Shown piece by piece: positions 1 to 7,932 of a stretch of 32,731 bases of DNA. This stretch comes from Lysobacterales bacterium (lineage in GTDB: Bacteria > Pseudomonadota > Gammaproteobacteria > Xanthomonadales > SZUA-36), in NCBI GenBank assembly GCA_028289465.1, contig JANQPM010000035.1:1-32731 (forward strand), written 5' to 3'. The notes under the pieces were generated by a model, which was given only the letters and a program-made list of their open reading frames with translations, had not been told where the DNA came from and did not search any database. The position numbers were made by a program, and so were the translations under genes. Numbering within the stretch: the first letter of the stretch is position 1; each line of letters starts with the position of its first letter.

Positions 1-1
1 C

Positions 2-847
2 GGCAACAGCCAGCGCCTGGACGGCGGCGCGATGTTCGGCAATGTGCCGCGTGCGCTGTGGTCGCGCTGGATAACGCCGGACGAGCAGCACCGTATTCCG
101 CTGGCATGCCGGGCGCTGCTGGCAGAAGGACTGGCCGGCAAGACGGTATTGTTTGAAACCGGTATCGGGGCGTTTTTCGAGCCGAAGCTCAGAGAGCGCT
201 TCGGCGTGCTGGAGGATCGGCATGTGCTGCTGGAATCGCTCGAGGCGGCCGGTTTCGGCCATGAAGATATCGACGTCGTGGTGCTGTCGCACCTGCATTT
301 CGACCACGCCGGCGGGCTGCTGACCCCGTGGCGCGAAGACCGGCAACCGGAATTGCTGTTTCCGAACGCCAGGTACCTGGTCGGCGCTGAACACTGGCGG
401 CGGGCGCAAAAGCCGCACCCGCGCGACCGCGCGTCGTTCGTTCCGCATTTAAACCGTCTATTGGCCGGCAGCGGCCGGCTGGAGCTGGTCGATGACCATT
501 ACCATGCGCTGTTCGGCGACGCGGTACATTTCGAGTGGAGCGATGGGCATACCCCCGGCCTGATGCTGGCCGAGATCCGGTCAGCCGGGGGCGGGGTGGT
601 TTTCTGCGCGGACCTGATACCGGGCCGGCCATGGGTGCATCTGCCGGTGACCATGGGTTATGACCGGTACCCGGAGCGGCTGATCGACGAGAAGCAGGCA
701 TTTTTAAAAGACAAGCTGGCCCGCAATATTCGATTATTTTTTACCCATGATTCAGCCTGCGCGCTGGCCGGTATCGGCCAGGACGAAAAAGGCCGCTATA
801 CGACCATTGAGGAACTGGAAGCCCTGGCGGGTTACGAATTGCATTGA
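2..847 (+). CDS. Metallo-beta-lactamase-fold hydrolase (5' partial)
   Basis: The reading frame is open to the window edge. The codons before the first ATG (position 32) read [10 protein letters not shown], which matches the conserved opening of this family, so the true start lies upstream and the gene is 5'-truncated by the window. The zinc-binding motif HLHFDHAGG (SHLHFDH, about 97 residues in) is the HxHxDH signature. A later GHTPG and a C-terminal FFTHDSA supply the expected downstream metal histidines and Asp. It lacks a visible signal peptide in the part seen and is probably a cytosolic hydrolase of a lactone, thioester or similar bond; the substrate cannot be read from sequence. The next gene starts 50 bp downstream on the same strand and may be co-transcribed. 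Fold assignment is firm, specific function unknown. Confidence 0.9.
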   Translation, partial: GNSQRLDGGAMFGNVPRALWSRWITPDEQHRIPLACRALLAEGLAGKTVLFETGIGAFFEPKLRERFGVLEDRHVLLESLEAAGFGHEDIDVVVLSHLHFDHAGGLLTPWREDRQPELLFPNARYLVGAEHWRRAQKPHPRDRASFVPHLNRLLAGSGRLELVDDHYHALFGDAVHFEWSDGHTPGLMLAEIRSAGGGVVFCADLIPGRPWVHLPVTMGYDRYPERLIDEKQAFLKDKLARNIRLFFTHDSACALAGIGQDEKGRYTTIEELEALAGYELH

Positions 848-897
848 TGGAAATCGCCTTGCGCCCCGCCGGTGCAGCAAAAGACAGGAGACACACG

Positions 898-2217
898 ATG
901 CACGCATCTTTTTCAACCGGCCGCCTGGCATTAACCGGTATCGGCCTGACCTTGCTCGGCACCGCGCTGGCGGCTGGCGCCCAGCCGGCTTATGAAAGCC
1001 TGGATACCGCAGCCGAGGCGGTAGAACCACAGGTCATCGAATGGCGGCGCTGGTTTCACCAGCACCCCGAGCTCAGCAATCGCGAGTTCAACACCGCTGC
1101 CAAGCTGGCCGAAATACTGCAGGCGATGGATTTGCAGGTAGAGACCGGCATTGCCAATACCGGCGTTGTTGCACTGTTGGAAGGCGAACAGCCGGGCCCG
1201 ACCGTTGCACTGCGCGCCGATATCGACGGTCTTCCGGTCACCGAGCAAACCGGTCTGCCGTTCGCGTCGACGGAGACCGCCGATTACAACGGCGCCGAAG
1301 TCGGCGTGATGCACGCCTGCGGGCACGATTCGCACATGGCGATGCTGCTCGGTGCGGCCAAAGTGCTGATTGCGCATAAAGCCCAGCTTAAGGGCAAGGT
1401 GCTGTTTATTTTCCAGCCGGCCGAGGAAGGCGCACCGGAAGGCGAGGAAGGCGGTGCCGAACTGATGCTGAAAGAAGGCCTGTTCGACAAGTACCGGCCC
1501 GATGCGGTGTTCGGCCTGCACGTCGGGCTGAATATGCCGCATGACACCATCGCAGTCCGCAAGGGCCCGGCCTTGGCCGCAGTCGATGTGTTCCGGGTTA
1601 TCGTCAAGGGCCGGCAGACGCATGGTTCCAGGCCGTGGGGCGGGGTCGATCCTGTGGTGACCGCTTCGCAGATCGTGCTGGGCCTGCAGACCATTGCCAG
1701 CCGCCAGCTCGATGTGACCAAGGCGCCGTCCATCATCACCGTCGGCAAGATCAGCGGCGGTATTCGCCACAACATCATTCCGGACGAAGTAGAGCTCTGG
1801 GGCACGATCCGCTCGTTCGACCCCGAGATGCGCGAAGACATTCACCGCCGCATCGAGCAGACCGCGAACCATATCGCGCAGTCGGCCGGTGCCGAGGCCG
1901 ATGTCAGTTTCGATTACGGTTATCCGGTGACGGTCAACGACGGGGAACTGTACGACGCGATGCTGCCGACGCTGGAACGCGTTGCGGCGGCCCGGCCGGT
2001 TATCACGCCGCAACTGGTGACCGGCGCCGAGGACTTTTCCTATTTCGCGCGGGAAGTACCGGGCCTGTATTTCTACCTGGGCGTGGTGCCGGAAGGCGTC
2101 AATCCGCTGGACGCGCCGAGCAACCATTCCCCGCTGTTCGATGTGGACGAATCGGTGCTGATCACCGGAGTGCGGGCTCTGTCGCAATTGGCCATCGACT
2201 ATATGAACAACAACTAG
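898..2217 (+). CDS. Exported M20 family amidohydrolase/peptidase
   Basis: This is a 439-residue metal-dependent amidohydrolase of the M20D type (relatives of hippurate hydrolase, N-acyl amino acid amidohydrolase and IAA-amino acid hydrolase). I chose ATG 898 over the longer upstream frame because AGGAG sits 8 bp before it and it begins a clear signal peptide (basic start, hydrophobic stretch LALTGIGLTLLGTALAAGA, cleavage near residue 28). Expected motifs are HQHPELS near residue 55, ALRADIDGLP near 105, the metal site HACGHDSH at 139-146 (Cys141, His143), PAEEG near 175 (catalytic Glu pair) and a C-terminal TGAEDFSYF. It should hydrolyse amide bonds of acylated amino acids in the periplasm. 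The tandem amidohydrolases 4.5 kb downstream suggest general peptide/amide scavenging, but that is inference. Confidence 0.92.
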   Translation: MHASFSTGRLALTGIGLTLLGTALAAGAQPAYESLDTAAEAVEPQVIEWRRWFHQHPELSNREFNTAAKLAEILQAMDLQVETGIANTGVVALLEGEQPGPTVALRADIDGLPVTEQTGLPFASTETADYNGAEVGVMHACGHDSHMAMLLGAAKVLIAHKAQLKGKVLFIFQPAEEGAPEGEEGGAELMLKEGLFDKYRPDAVFGLHVGLNMPHDTIAVRKGPALAAVDVFRVIVKGRQTHGSRPWGGVDPVVTASQIVLGLQTIASRQLDVTKAPSIITVGKISGGIRHNIIPDEVELWGTIRSFDPEMREDIHRRIEQTANHIAQSAGAEADVSFDYGYPVTVNDGELYDAMLPTLERVAAARPVITPQLVTGAEDFSYFAREVPGLYFYLGVVPEGVNPLDAPSNHSPLFDVDESVLITGVRALSQLAIDYMNNN

Positions 2218-2237
2218 ACTGAGAAGGAGAGGATGTG

Positions 2238-2798
2238 ATGAAACCGATTTACGGCATTCTGTTAACGGCGGGTCTGCTGCTGGCAGGCCCGGCTTCGGCG
2301 GACGATATCAGCTACACCTATGTCGAAGGAGACTTTCTGCATATCGACGCGGATGGCCTGGATTCCGAACAGGGGATCGGGCTGCAGGGCTCCTTGTCGC
2401 TGGGCGATCATTTTTATCTGACAGCCGACTATGCCCAGGCGGATATCGACCTGGCCAGTCTGGATGTGGATATCGAATCGCTGGACCTCGGTCTGGGTTT
2501 TCATCTGGGGCTCGGTGATCTGGTTCACGGCCTGGTCGAAGTGGCTTACGCCAGTACCGAGGCCGGCAATGCCGACGAAGACGGCTATTCGGTCAATGTT
2601 GGTCTGCGGTTTGCGGCCACCGAAAATATCGAACTCGGCGCGAAGCTGGGTTATGCCGATCTGGGCGATAATATCGACGGCGGCTTCGGGCGTTTCAACC
2701 TGCTGTACAAGTTTGGCCGCATCTGGGGCGTCAACTTTCTCGCGGACCTGGAAGACGACGTTAAAATCTACGGTGTCGGTCTGCGCGCCAGCTTCTAG
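2238..2798 (+). CDS. Small exported beta-barrel-like protein (paralogue A)
   Basis: A 186-residue protein with a clean signal peptide (MKPIYGILLTAGLLLAGPASA, cut before DDIS). The start at ATG 2238 is preferred over the in-frame GTG 2235 because AAGGAG lies 8 bp upstream. The mature part is made of alternating strands ending in aromatic residues (YTYVEGDFLHIDAD, LGLGFHLGLGDLVHGLVEVAY, FGRFNLLYKFG) and closes with GVGLRASF, a terminal Phe typical of outer-membrane beta-barrels. Very acidic loops are present. It starts 20 bp after the M20 gene and may share its transcript. It resembles the next protein in size, layout and sequence pattern, so the two are probably paralogues. No known function is recognised; an OmpA-like or porin-like 8-strand barrel fits the length. 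Confidence 0.75.
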   Translation: MKPIYGILLTAGLLLAGPASADDISYTYVEGDFLHIDADGLDSEQGIGLQGSLSLGDHFYLTADYAQADIDLASLDVDIESLDLGLGFHLGLGDLVHGLVEVAYASTEAGNADEDGYSVNVGLRFAATENIELGAKLGYADLGDNIDGGFGRFNLLYKFGRIWGVNFLADLEDDVKIYGVGLRASF

Positions 2799-2829
2799 CG
2801 CCAATCCCGGACTTTTATCTTCGCGATTG

Positions 2830-2851
2830 CGGGCCGCTTCCAGGCGGCCCG
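2830..2851 (+). terminator. Strong GC hairpin, possible terminator
   Basis: Perfect 8-bp stem CGGGCCGC/GCGGCCCG with a 6-nt loop (ttccag), 32 bp after the stop of the upstream barrel gene. Only a weak T-rich stretch follows, so rho-independent function is probable but not certain. Confidence 0.5.
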
Positions 2852-3035
2852 TGGAGTTTGCAGGCAATATCCGGCTTTTCAGCAGCCGGAAGCGGCTTTG
2901 AGCGGCTTCGAATAGGGGTCTCAGGAACTTATTGCTTTCGGCAGCGTACTAATTTTCATCGCCTGCGGATATTTCAGTGCCAACGGCTGTCATATTGTTT
3001 GACTTTTGAGTGACTTAAATGTCAAGGAGTATGTT

Positions 3036-3677
3036 ATGCGTATTTTGGGTTTTATGCTGGCCGGTCTGGCCGTGTTTACCGGCAACGCGGCCGCGCAGCT
3101 TGCCGAAACCGGCATCAGTCACAACTATCTGGAAATCGGTTACTACAGCCAGGATAGCGATTTTCTGGACGATGAATTCGACGGGCTGGCATTGGAAGGT
3201 CAATTGGCGATCAGCGACGCGCTGTATCTTGCCGGCAGTTATTTCGACGGTAGCAGCGATATTCTGGTGACCTCCACGTCGTTCGGATCAGGCGGCGCGT
3301 CTGCAATTCGGGAATTCCGGGATCTGGACAGCGAGTATTGGGCCGTCTCGGTGGGGTATCACTATCCGGTGCGGGCAAATACGGACCTGATCGCCGAGCT
3401 GGGCTATAACCGCAGAGAAACTGAACTGGAAACCGTTGCCGGTTTTTCTAATCGCGATTCCGGTGTTGTCGCCCGCATCGGCATCCGTTCGGCCGTGCAC
3501 GACAAAATAGAACTCGGCGCCAATATCAACTATTCCGAAGAAAACCTCGATGACCTCTGGCTCGGCCTGAATGCACTGTTCCGTCTCGGTAACAGCAACT
3601 GGGCGATCAATGCCAGGGCCGATATCGCCGGCGATTTCGACGCGCTCGGTGCAGCTATACGCTACAACTTCCGCTAA
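3036..3677 (+). CDS. Small exported beta-barrel-like protein (paralogue B)
   Basis: A 213-residue protein. ATG 3036 is chosen because AAGGAG (3024-3029) precedes it by 6 bp and it begins a signal peptide, MRILGFMLAGLAVFTGNAAA, cut before QLAE. The mature protein opens with HNYLEIGYYSQDSDF, very like the YTYVEGDFLHIDAD opening of the upstream paralogue, and carries repeating amphipathic strands with aromatic girdles. It ends in ALGAAIRYNFR; outer-membrane barrels usually end on Phe, so a final Arg after Phe is slightly atypical. It stands alone behind a hairpin and an intergenic gap of about 180 bp. An outer-membrane barrel is the likely role; ligand or function cannot be inferred. Confidence 0.72.
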   Translation: MRILGFMLAGLAVFTGNAAAQLAETGISHNYLEIGYYSQDSDFLDDEFDGLALEGQLAISDALYLAGSYFDGSSDILVTSTSFGSGGASAIREFRDLDSEYWAVSVGYHYPVRANTDLIAELGYNRRETELETVAGFSNRDSGVVARIGIRSAVHDKIELGANINYSEENLDDLWLGLNALFRLGNSNWAINARADIAGDFDALGAAIRYNFR

Positions 3678-3790
3678 GTGCCATTGACAGTGGGTCCAGT
3701 TCCGAAAATGGCTAGTTTTGTGCTTCGATCTGCGCCAATATAGGCCGTCAGCAGGTCGTGAAACGATCCGATTAGTGACCGACCGAAACA

Positions 3791-3853
3791 CGTAGGAGCG
3801 CCTTTAGGCGCGATACAAATGCCTGCCGATGTTTGCGTAAACGCGCTCCTGCG
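3791..3853. repeat. REP pair (REPIN-like), copy A
   Basis: A left arm CGTAGGAGCGCCTTTAGGCG (3791-3810) is followed by an inverted right arm ending CGCGCTCCTGCG (3842-3853). The arms are 30-40 bp apart. The same core recurs in four other intergenic gaps of this window. Confidence 0.8.
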
Positions 3854-3876
3854 TAGTTGGGAAGTTTGCCGTATCA

Positions 3877-5250
3877 ATGGAAACCCTGGATTCGAAAATC
3901 TGCGAACGGGCCCGGCTGGCCCGGGACGCTCGTTTTGACGGGCTGTTTTTCGTCGGCGTAAAAAGCACCGGCATCTACTGCCGGCCAATCTGTCCGGCAC
4001 CGCCGGCACAGGAAAAGAACGTCTGCTATTTCCGCACCGCGATCGAAGCGGCCAATGCCGGATTCCGCCCGTGCCTGCGCTGCCGGCCGGAGAGCTCTCC
4101 CGGCTCATCGGCCTGGCTGGGAACGCAGACGTCGTTTAACCGCGCGCTGAAGCTGATCGACGGCGGTGTGTTGCAGCGACAATCGCTGGAAGCGCTGTCC
4201 GAGCGGCTCGGTATTACATCGCGCTATCTTCGGCAGTTGTTCCAGCGCTATCTGGGCGTTTCACCGAAATCTTATGCCTTGTACCAGCAATGCCTGTTTG
4301 CGAAGAAGTTGCTGCATCAGACCGGGTTGCCGGTGACCGATATCGCGCTGGCCAGCGGTTTTCGAAGTATTCGCCGGTTTAATGACTGCTTTAAGAAGAC
4401 CCTGGGGCTCGCGCCGACCCAGATTCGAAAGAAAGGCGCGCTCGCCGGCGAATCGATTACCCTGAAACTGTACTATCGCCCGCCGTATAGCTGGGCGCAT
4501 TTCGTTCGGTTCCTTGAGGCCAGGGCGGTGGACGCCCTGGAATGGTGCGACGGATATCGCTACGGGCGTACGATTCAATATCGGGAAACCGCCGGGCAGT
4601 TCGAAATCAGCCCCGAACCCGGCGAGCATTACGTCGCGGTGCGTCTGAACCTGAACGACTGGCGGCATTTGCAGTTTATCGTCAGACGCATTCAGCGAAT
4701 ATTAGATCTGAATGTCGACGCCGGGCGCGTCGATGCACAGCTAAAACCGTTGTTCAGCAACGGGTTCGCCTATCAGAAGGGCCTGCGTCTGCCCGGAATC
4801 TGGAATTTATACGAAGCCGGCGTGCGCGCGGTGCTCGGGCAGCAGGTTTCGGTAAAGATGGCCACGCGGCTGGTCACCGCGCTGGTCGCGGAGCTCGGTG
4901 CACCGGCAGCGGGCGGGCGGCGCTTTTTTCCGCGTCCGGAGCAGGTTGCAGAGCATGAGCTGGCTTTTCTCGGCATGCCCGAATCCCGCAAGCGGACCTT
5001 GCGCGATCTGTCCCGGCAGTTTCGCGATCAGCCGGCGCAAACGGATCTGCAGCAATGGCTGGCAATCAAAGGCATCGGTCCGTGGACCGTGGACTATGTG
5101 TCGATGCGCGGCAGCTCCAATCCGGACGTCTGGCTGGCTTCGGACCTGGGCGTGCAGCAGGCGCTGGAACGGTCCGGCTCGCCGATCGACGCGAGTCGGG
5201 CAAAACCCTGGCGGTCATATCTGACCGTGCAATTGTGGAATCAACTATGA
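3877..5250 (+). CDS. Ada-sensor/AraC/AlkA fusion (alkylation repair)
   Basis: A 457-residue multidomain DNA-repair protein. Residues 1-75 form the Ada N-terminal methyl-phosphotriester sensor: Cys35, Cys39, Cys66 and Cys69 have exactly the spacing of E. coli Ada Cys38/42/69/72. Residues about 85-185 are an AraC-type double HTH (SLEALSERLGITSRYLRQLF, then DIALASGFRSIRRF). Residues about 195-457 are AlkA-like 3-methyladenine DNA glycosylase, with the HhH segment LAIKGIGPWTVDY and the catalytic Asp (D423 in WLASDLGV, matching AlkA Asp238). It should sense methylated backbone, activate transcription of repair genes and excise alkylated bases. It lacks the Ada C-terminal methyltransferase, which is supplied by the next gene, overlapping it by ATGA. 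Autoregulation is likely, but I see no clear ada box. Confidence 0.93.
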   Translation: METLDSKICERARLARDARFDGLFFVGVKSTGIYCRPICPAPPAQEKNVCYFRTAIEAANAGFRPCLRCRPESSPGSSAWLGTQTSFNRALKLIDGGVLQRQSLEALSERLGITSRYLRQLFQRYLGVSPKSYALYQQCLFAKKLLHQTGLPVTDIALASGFRSIRRFNDCFKKTLGLAPTQIRKKGALAGESITLKLYYRPPYSWAHFVRFLEARAVDALEWCDGYRYGRTIQYRETAGQFEISPEPGEHYVAVRLNLNDWRHLQFIVRRIQRILDLNVDAGRVDAQLKPLFSNGFAYQKGLRLPGIWNLYEAGVRAVLGQQVSVKMATRLVTALVAELGAPAAGGRRFFPRPEQVAEHELAFLGMPESRKRTLRDLSRQFRDQPAQTDLQQWLAIKGIGPWTVDYVSMRGSSNPDVWLASDLGVQQALERSGSPIDASRAKPWRSYLTVQLWNQL

Positions 5251-5720
5251 GCGACGCCTATATCGACTATCTGCATTCTCCGGTCGGTTTGCTGGAGCTG
5301 ACCGCATCCGACCGCGGGCTGGCATCGGTGCATTTTCGGGATACCGATCACCCGATCAGGAGCAGTCCGGTCATCGCGCAAGCCAAGACGCAGTTGGAAC
5401 GCTATTTCGATGGTGAACTGACCGAATTCGATCTGCCGCTGGATATGGGCGGCACCGCGTTTCAGCAGTCCGTTTGGCAGCAACTGCTGTCGATTCCGTT
5501 TGGTGCGACCAGTTCATATTCCGAGATTGCCTCACGCTTGAACCACCCCAAAGCGGTGCGTGCCGTCGGTGCCGCCAACGGCCAGAACCCGGTCGCGATC
5601 ATCGTTCCGTGTCATCGTGTGATCGGCAAGGGCGGCGGTCTGACCGGCTATGCCGGCGGCCTGCAGCGCAAAGCCTGGTTGCTGCGGCACGAAAGCCGGG
5701 AGCCGGATCTTTGGCAGTAA
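5247..5720 (+). CDS. ogt: Methylated-DNA-[protein]-cysteine S-methyltransferase
   Basis: A 157-residue suicide methyltransferase that removes the methyl group from O6-methylguanine in DNA. The active-site motif IVPCHRVIG is complete, with Cys122 as the acceptor. The DNA-binding part (SVWQQLLSIPFGATSSYSEI, then VRAVGAANGQNP) is typical of Ogt/MGMT proteins. ATG 5247 overlaps the TGA of the upstream Ada/AlkA gene (ATGA), so translation is almost certainly coupled; longer in-frame starts lie inside that gene and encode unrelated sequence. Together the two genes contain every activity of E. coli Ada plus AlkA, divided differently. Length matches stand-alone Ogt. Confidence 0.95.
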   Translation: MSDAYIDYLHSPVGLLELTASDRGLASVHFRDTDHPIRSSPVIAQAKTQLERYFDGELTEFDLPLDMGGTAFQQSVWQQLLSIPFGATSSYSEIASRLNHPKAVRAVGAANGQNPVAIIVPCHRVIGKGGGLTGYAGGLQRKAWLLRHESREPDLWQ

Positions 5721-5756
5721 ACCGCTGCCCGCGGCTGTTCGACCGCGCCGGCTGAG

Positions 5757-5786
5757 TTGCAAAGCACGCTTATTTGTTCAATAAAT
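5757..5786 (+). promoter_or_regulatory. Possible sigma70 promoter for the small-gene locus
   Basis: TTGCAA (5757-5762) and an AT-rich AATAAAT (5780-5786) are spaced 17-18 bp apart in an otherwise GC-rich region after ogt. This would leave a 5' leader of about 125 nt before the gene at 5920. It is a match by eye only. Confidence 0.3.
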
Positions 5787-5919
5787 AGAGACTAAGGGGG
5801 AGCGATTCAGACCGCTCTGTCTGAGATTTTTCAGAATCGAAGTCTTGCGACCTGGTGGCCGGCCGAATCATCGGCAGTACCGGGCAGCGGGCCAGATTCA
5901 GTCAACCAGGGGGTAAGCA

Positions 5920-6252
5920 ATGAATACAGAGTATCGAGCCCGGCGGGCAGAAGTGCCGCCCGAGCAGCGCGACCGCATCGAGCGCCTTCGGCAGGAAATC
6001 GACGAGCGGGCGCAGGAAATCATCAATATCTTGAATCACACGATCAAGAAAACGCCGGCTGGCGTTGCCAGGGTCGTTCTGGGCTATGCGATTCCGGACG
6101 CCGGTACGCAGGCCAGCGTGGTGCCGCCGCATGCGTTGGATCCGAATAACTTCGAGTATTACACCTTTGACGAGAACGGCCAGATCGACGGCGCGGTGTG
6201 CTACAAGGACCCGCCCGGCATTTGCTGTCCGACAACATGCGATAACTGCTGA
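5920..6252 (+). CDS. Unrecognised 110-aa protein with Cys-rich C-terminus
   Basis: ATG 5920 follows AGGGGG by about 7 bp. I do not recognise the protein. Residues 1-45 are strongly charged and predicted helical (PPEQRDRIERLRQEIDERAQ), a possible coiled coil. The middle (GVARVVLGYAIPDAG, then PNNFEYYTFDENGQ) is mixed. The last 17 residues, CYKDPPGICCPTTCDNC, hold all five cysteines and end on Cys. No signal peptide or membrane segment is present. A helical N-terminus followed by a short Cys-rich end resembles the leader/core layout of some ribosomally made modified peptides, but no maturation enzyme is adjacent. A metal- or disulfide-bonded small protein is an alternative. The ORF has sound codon usage and a ribosome site, so it is probably real. 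Confidence 0.7.
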   Translation: MNTEYRARRAEVPPEQRDRIERLRQEIDERAQEIINILNHTIKKTPAGVARVVLGYAIPDAGTQASVVPPHALDPNNFEYYTFDENGQIDGAVCYKDPPGICCPTTCDNC

Positions 6253-6365
6253 CGAACCACTGCTTTTGCAACTGACGCGGTGATTGGTTCCAAGGCCGCG
6301 ATCCGCCGGTCTGCCGGTTTAACGGCAGCAGGGCAGATGAATAGTGGCCAAAATTGGAGAAAAAT

Positions 6366-6458
6366 ATGAGTGACTGTATTACAGCCGCATTAAGCGCATT
6401 CGGCCTTGCGGTTGCCGTGGGGGCAATTATCGCCGCCTGTGTGCTTACCCGGGGGTAA
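6366..6458 (+). CDS. Tiny hydrophobic ORF, 30 aa (possibly frameshifted)
   Basis: ATG 6366 is preceded by TTGGAGAAAAAT, a good ribosome site (GGAG, 7 bp). It encodes 30 residues starting MSDCITAALSAFGLAVAVG and ending CVLTRG before TAA at 6456-6458. The peptide is a single hydrophobic helix with small-residue spacing and two cysteines. The stop directly follows a run of five G (6451-6455). Skipping one G continues into a second open stretch of the same character (6454-6558). Either the peptide ends here or the gene is a broken 60-65-residue two-helix membrane protein. It lies 113 bp after the Cys-rich gene and may form one locus with it. Confidence 0.55.
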   Translation: MSDCITAALSAFGLAVAVGAIIAACVLTRG

Positions 6459-6558
6459 AGCCTGTGTCTGGGCGTTGATTTTCGGCGGCGCCGTCGTTGT
6501 CGTCGCCGCGTTTTCGACGTTCTATTTTATACGGCGTTGTCTGCGTAACCGAGGCTAG
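6454..6558 (+). other. +1-frame continuation of the tiny membrane ORF
   Basis: In the +1 frame after the G run, the sequence reads GKACVWALIFGGAVVVVAAF and then ends in a basic tail with FIRRCLRNRG before TAG 6556-6558. This is a second membrane helix with a positively charged end. It has no start codon or ribosome site of its own, so it makes sense only as the second half of the ORF at 6366. The joined product would be about 64 residues. Causes could be a one-base insertion, a sequencing error in the G run, or programmed frameshifting. Confidence 0.45.
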
Positions 6559-6581
6559 GCGCGCAGCGCCTGATCGGTACC

Positions 6582-6647
6582 CGTAGGAGCGCCGTTAGGC
6601 GCGAGATTGCCAGGTGCATTCTCAATCGCGCCTGAAGGCGCTCCTAC
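6582..6647. repeat. REP pair (REPIN-like), copy B
   Basis: Left arm CGTAGGAGCGCCGTTAGGCG and inverted right arm CGCGCCTGAAGGCGCTCCTAC, about 25 bp apart. It lies just beyond the stop of the minus-strand amidohydrolase. Confidence 0.85.
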
Positions 6648-6665
6648 CTGAAGCCTACGCGTCAT

Positions 6666-7931
6666 TCAGGGCTTGATGTAGGCTCTTGGCCGATCCGGAC
6701 TGGCCGGCAGATAGCGGTCGCGCAGCTTGGTTTGGCGCGATTCCATCGGCATCGCGCGGCCTGCCATGATGACCTGTTCGGCCACGGTGGTCACTTCCAG
6801 CGGGTCGCCGCTCCACAGCACTAGATCGGCCTGCCTGCCGACTTCGATGGTACCCAGTGTGTCGGTGTAGCCGAATACCGTGGCCGGGTTGCGGGTCAGG
6901 GCCGCCAGCGCGGCCTGCCAGTCCATGCCGTTGGCCACCGCGTTGCCGGCCAGTTGGCGCACCTTGCGCGCATTGTGGGTGTGGTCCGACAGCATCGTGA
7001 ACATCACCGTGACACCGGCCCGGTCCAGCAGTGCGGCATTGTCCAGACGCGCGCCGATACGGTCGAAATCGGCAGGTGCGTTGGCCAGCGGGTCCATAAT
7101 CACCGGCACTTCGGCCTGCTGTAAGCGGTCTGCGACCATCCAGGCCTCAGCGCCGCCCAGAATGACCGGCTTGATGCGTTTGCGCGCGGCAAAGCGCAGG
7201 ACTTCGAGAATATCGCTGGCGCGGTCTACCTCGAACAATACCGGCCAGCGGCTTTTGGTGAATTGGTCCAGCGCCTGGCGGCCGCGTGTGGTCAGCAACT
7301 GATGCGGGCCGTTTTCATGGCGTGACGCCCGCGCCTCGGAAAAAGCCTGATCCAGCAGCATGTATTGCGCTGCCCGGCTGTTGCCGCTGAGTTCGGCGCT
7401 GTCCGAGCCCAGGTCGAAAACCATCAGCGGGTGGCCGATATACGGGCTGAAACCGCCGTCCAGCCGAACTGCACGGCCCTGGCCTGCCAGGATAGTGCCG
7501 GCGGCCTGCGGCGCGACAACGGCGTGAGTAATACCGTCAAAGCGATTGATGGCGACCAGGCTGGAGTACGGATTGAACGCGGTGTGCGCCTGAAACTCGG
7601 GCCGGAACAGTGGCAGTTCGAAATTGCTGTCCACCGTGTCGGCGGCCAGGCTGATTTCCTCGATGCCGATTGCGGTTACCCCGCCGAACAGGCCGGGCGT
7701 CAGTTGCCTGCCTTCGCCATTTAGGATTTGTACGCCATCTTCTGCCCGCAGGCCGGTGCCGATGGCTGTGATTTTCCCATCTCGGATCAACACATCCCGG
7801 TCGTCTAGACTGGCCGATTCGGTTGCGGTATGAACCGTGGTGTTCCGGATTAGCAGGTCCTGCGCACCGGCGGTGCCGGCAGCGGCGAGCAGCATGCCGG
7901 TTACGAATATACGTATTGTCTGGGCGATCAT
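6666..7931 (-). CDS. Exported amidohydrolase-family protein lacking metal ligands
   Basis: A 421-residue protein. ATG 7931 begins a signal peptide (MIAQTIRIFVTGMLLAAAGT, cut after AGA) and follows the stop of the upstream gene by 1 bp; longer starts read into that gene. The amidohydrolase fold is evident from the N-terminal strand region (LLIRNTTVHTATES, VLIRDGKITAIG) and the C-terminal GTIEVGRQADLVLWSGDP. However, the place where PGxxDxHxH belongs reads LTPGLFGGVTAIGIEE, so the HxH pair is gone. The counterparts of the partner's other two histidine sites read LFEVDRASD and LGGAEAW. Only an Asp in MLSDHTH appears kept. It is probably a non-catalytic partner of the upstream enzyme, or it uses another chemistry. 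Confidence 0.85.
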   Translation of the reverse strand: MIAQTIRIFVTGMLLAAAGTAGAQDLLIRNTTVHTATESASLDDRDVLIRDGKITAIGTGLRAEDGVQILNGEGRQLTPGLFGGVTAIGIEEISLAADTVDSNFELPLFRPEFQAHTAFNPYSSLVAINRFDGITHAVVAPQAAGTILAGQGRAVRLDGGFSPYIGHPLMVFDLGSDSAELSGNSRAAQYMLLDQAFSEARASRHENGPHQLLTTRGRQALDQFTKSRWPVLFEVDRASDILEVLRFAARKRIKPVILGGAEAWMVADRLQQAEVPVIMDPLANAPADFDRIGARLDNAALLDRAGVTVMFTMLSDHTHNARKVRQLAGNAVANGMDWQAALAALTRNPATVFGYTDTLGTIEVGRQADLVLWSGDPLEVTTVAEQVIMAGRAMPMESRQTKLRDRYLPASPDRPRAYIKP

Positions 7932-7932
7932 A

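Noticed and set aside
931..2187. A 418-codon open frame on the minus strand, opposite the M20 gene
   Set aside because: It is antisense to a gene with complete catalytic motifs and a signal peptide. Its composition (Arg/Gly/His/Gln-rich, no motif) is that of a GC-rich shadow frame.
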